A DNA stretch of 7,549 nt from Syntrophaceae bacterium. GTDB lineage: Bacteria; Desulfobacterota; DTXE01. The notes under the pieces are model-generated. The model was given only the letters and a program-made list of their open reading frames with translations. It was not told the DNA's origin and did not search any database. Position numbers and translations under genes: made by a program. Shown in pieces: positions 7,087 to 7,549 of this stretch. The stretch covers positions 1-7,549 of the forward strand of contig DTXE01000221.1 of assembly GCA_012962595.1 (NCBI GenBank). The letters run 5' to 3'. The stretch's first letter is position 1. Each line of letters begins with the position of its first letter.

Positions 7087-7109
7087 AAGATGGTTTTTGA
7101 GCCTTTCAT
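7068..7109 (+). promoter_or_regulatory. hdrA-2/mvhD-2 translational junction with stem-loop
   Basis: TAAGGG (7068-7073) is the only Shine-Dalgarno-like sequence near the next gene, 16 bases from ATG 7090. It lies 9 bases from another ATG at 7083 that overlaps the hdrA-2 stop (ATGA) but opens only a five-codon frame ending at TGA 7098-7100. ATGAAAG (7083-7089) is exactly complementary to CTTTCAT (7103-7109), a 7-bp stem whose 13-base loop begins with the ATG at 7090. The arrangement fits stop-restart coupling between the two genes. Confidence 0.5.
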
Positions 7110-7545
7110 TATCGCTTTCTGTTGCAATTACTGTGCCTATGCCGCCGCTGACCTGGCAGGTTCAGCGAGATTGCAATATCCGCCTAATGTGAGAATCATT
7201 AGGGTACCATGTACAGGAAGGATAGACGTGATACATATCCTTAAGGCCCTAGAGAATGGTGCAGATGGTGTATATGTAGCTGGATGCCTGGAGGGGAATT
7301 GCCATTATTTAACGGGAAATCTCAGGGCGAGGAAGAGGGTTCAATATGTCAGAGATTTACTTAGCCACATAGGTATAGAGAAAGAAAGAGTAGAAATGTA
7401 CCATATGTCTGCTGCTGAGGGCGCAAAGTTTGTTGAAGTGGCTAAAGAAATGACCGAAAGAATAAGGAAGCTGGGGCCAAGCCCCTTGAAAGGTGAAACA
7501 TTCATGGCCTCCAGGGCCACAAAGAAGAATGAAAATAGAATATAG
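7090..7545 (+). CDS. mvhD: MvhD-like [2Fe-2S] electron-transfer subunit (paralogue 2)
   Basis: Stand-alone MvhD/FlpD-type domain, predicted to hold a [2Fe-2S] cluster and pass electrons to or from the HdrA-like partner. Visible motifs are IIAFCCNYCAYAAADLAG (C11, C12, C15), RLQYPPN, PCTGRID (C41), ADGVYVAGC (C66), EGNCHY (C71) and MSAAEGAKF. All six cysteines expected for the family are present. It differs from paralogue 1 in having CCNYC rather than LCNWCC and AGCLEGNCHY rather than GGCQLGDCHY, and it has no winged-helix extension. At 151 aa it is slightly longer than usual, and the last 20 residues are polar and unmatched. It starts 3 bases after the hdrA-2 stop and in the same frame, so only one TGA and one Lys codon separate the two coding regions. 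The start at 7090 is the only ATG between that TGA and the conserved domain. It lacks a well-spaced Shine-Dalgarno site, so translation probably depends on coupling. Confidence 0.92.
   Translation: MVFEPFIIAFCCNYCAYAAADLAGSARLQYPPNVRIIRVPCTGRIDVIHILKALENGADGVYVAGCLEGNCHYLTGNLRARKRVQYVRDLLSHIGIEKERVEMYHMSAAEGAKFVEVAKEMTERIRKLGPSPLKGETFMASRATKKNENRI
7473..7485 (+). other. Short GC hairpin near the end of mvhD-2
   Basis: GGGGC (7473-7477) and GCCCC (7481-7485) pair perfectly around a CAA loop, within the codons where the conserved MvhD domain ends. No T-run follows, so it is not a convincing terminator, and the operon may continue past the window. Confidence 0.3.
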
Positions 7546-7549
7546 GCAG

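Noticed and set aside
7084..7110. Clear bacterial SECIS element after the TGA
   Set aside because: The stem has only 7 bp, begins at the TGA itself, and its loop does not show the usual apical GU at the expected distance. I keep the in-frame TGA as a finding but not as an annotated selenocysteine.
7010..7192. Plus-strand open frame of 60 codons across the hdrA-2/mvhD-2 junction
   Set aside because: It is in a different frame from both genes, with low-complexity Leu-Ser repeats, and overlaps the conserved start of MvhD-2.
7473..7490. Intrinsic terminator at the end of mvhD-2
   Set aside because: The 5-bp GC stem lies inside the coding region and is not followed by a T-run.

Overview
The window reads as one strand of a single operon from a strict anaerobe with soluble flavin-based redox complexes. 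All four supported genes point the same way and are separated by only 3 to 13 bases. They form two successive pairs, each a very large HdrA-like iron-sulfur flavoprotein followed by an MvhD-like [2Fe-2S] electron-transfer subunit. Double-length HdrA proteins of about 1,000 residues followed by MvhD are, from general family knowledge, typical of Desulfobacterota and related anaerobes (sulfate reducers, syntrophs, aromatic-acid degraders). The moderate base composition fits this, but nothing here fixes the taxon.

Layout. Bases 1-137 are non-coding. They hold a CCAAATY heptamer array that forms an imperfect palindrome with the sequence to its right, a possible promoter, and a ribosome binding site. 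Bases 138-3176 encode HdrA-like protein 1 (1012 aa) and 3186-3986 encode MvhD-like protein 1 with an added C-terminal winged-helix-like region (266 aa). Bases 4000-7086 encode HdrA-like protein 2 (1028 aa) and 7090-7545 encode MvhD-like protein 2 (151 aa). The last 4 bases carry nothing readable.

How the genes may work together. In known HdrABC-MvhD systems, MvhD passes electrons through a [2Fe-2S] cluster to the FAD of HdrA. HdrA then splits them between HdrB/HdrC and ferredoxin. Here each HdrA-like protein contains two FAD modules. The first has an inserted double-cluster ferredoxin region. It is followed by a domain that in classical HdrA sits at the N terminus, then a second FAD module without the insert, then a C-terminal 2x[4Fe-4S] ferredoxin domain. 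Two flavins and about five cubane-type clusters per chain would give a long electron path. No HdrB/HdrC (CCG domain), hydrogenase, formate dehydrogenase or other substrate-specific subunit lies in the window. The electron donors and acceptors therefore cannot be assigned and are probably encoded nearby.

The features most worth a second look are the pairwise duplication with divergence between the two MvhD paralogues, the winged-helix-like extension on MvhD-1, and the hdrA-2/mvhD-2 junction. At that junction the two genes share a reading frame across a single TGA that sits in a 7-bp stem.
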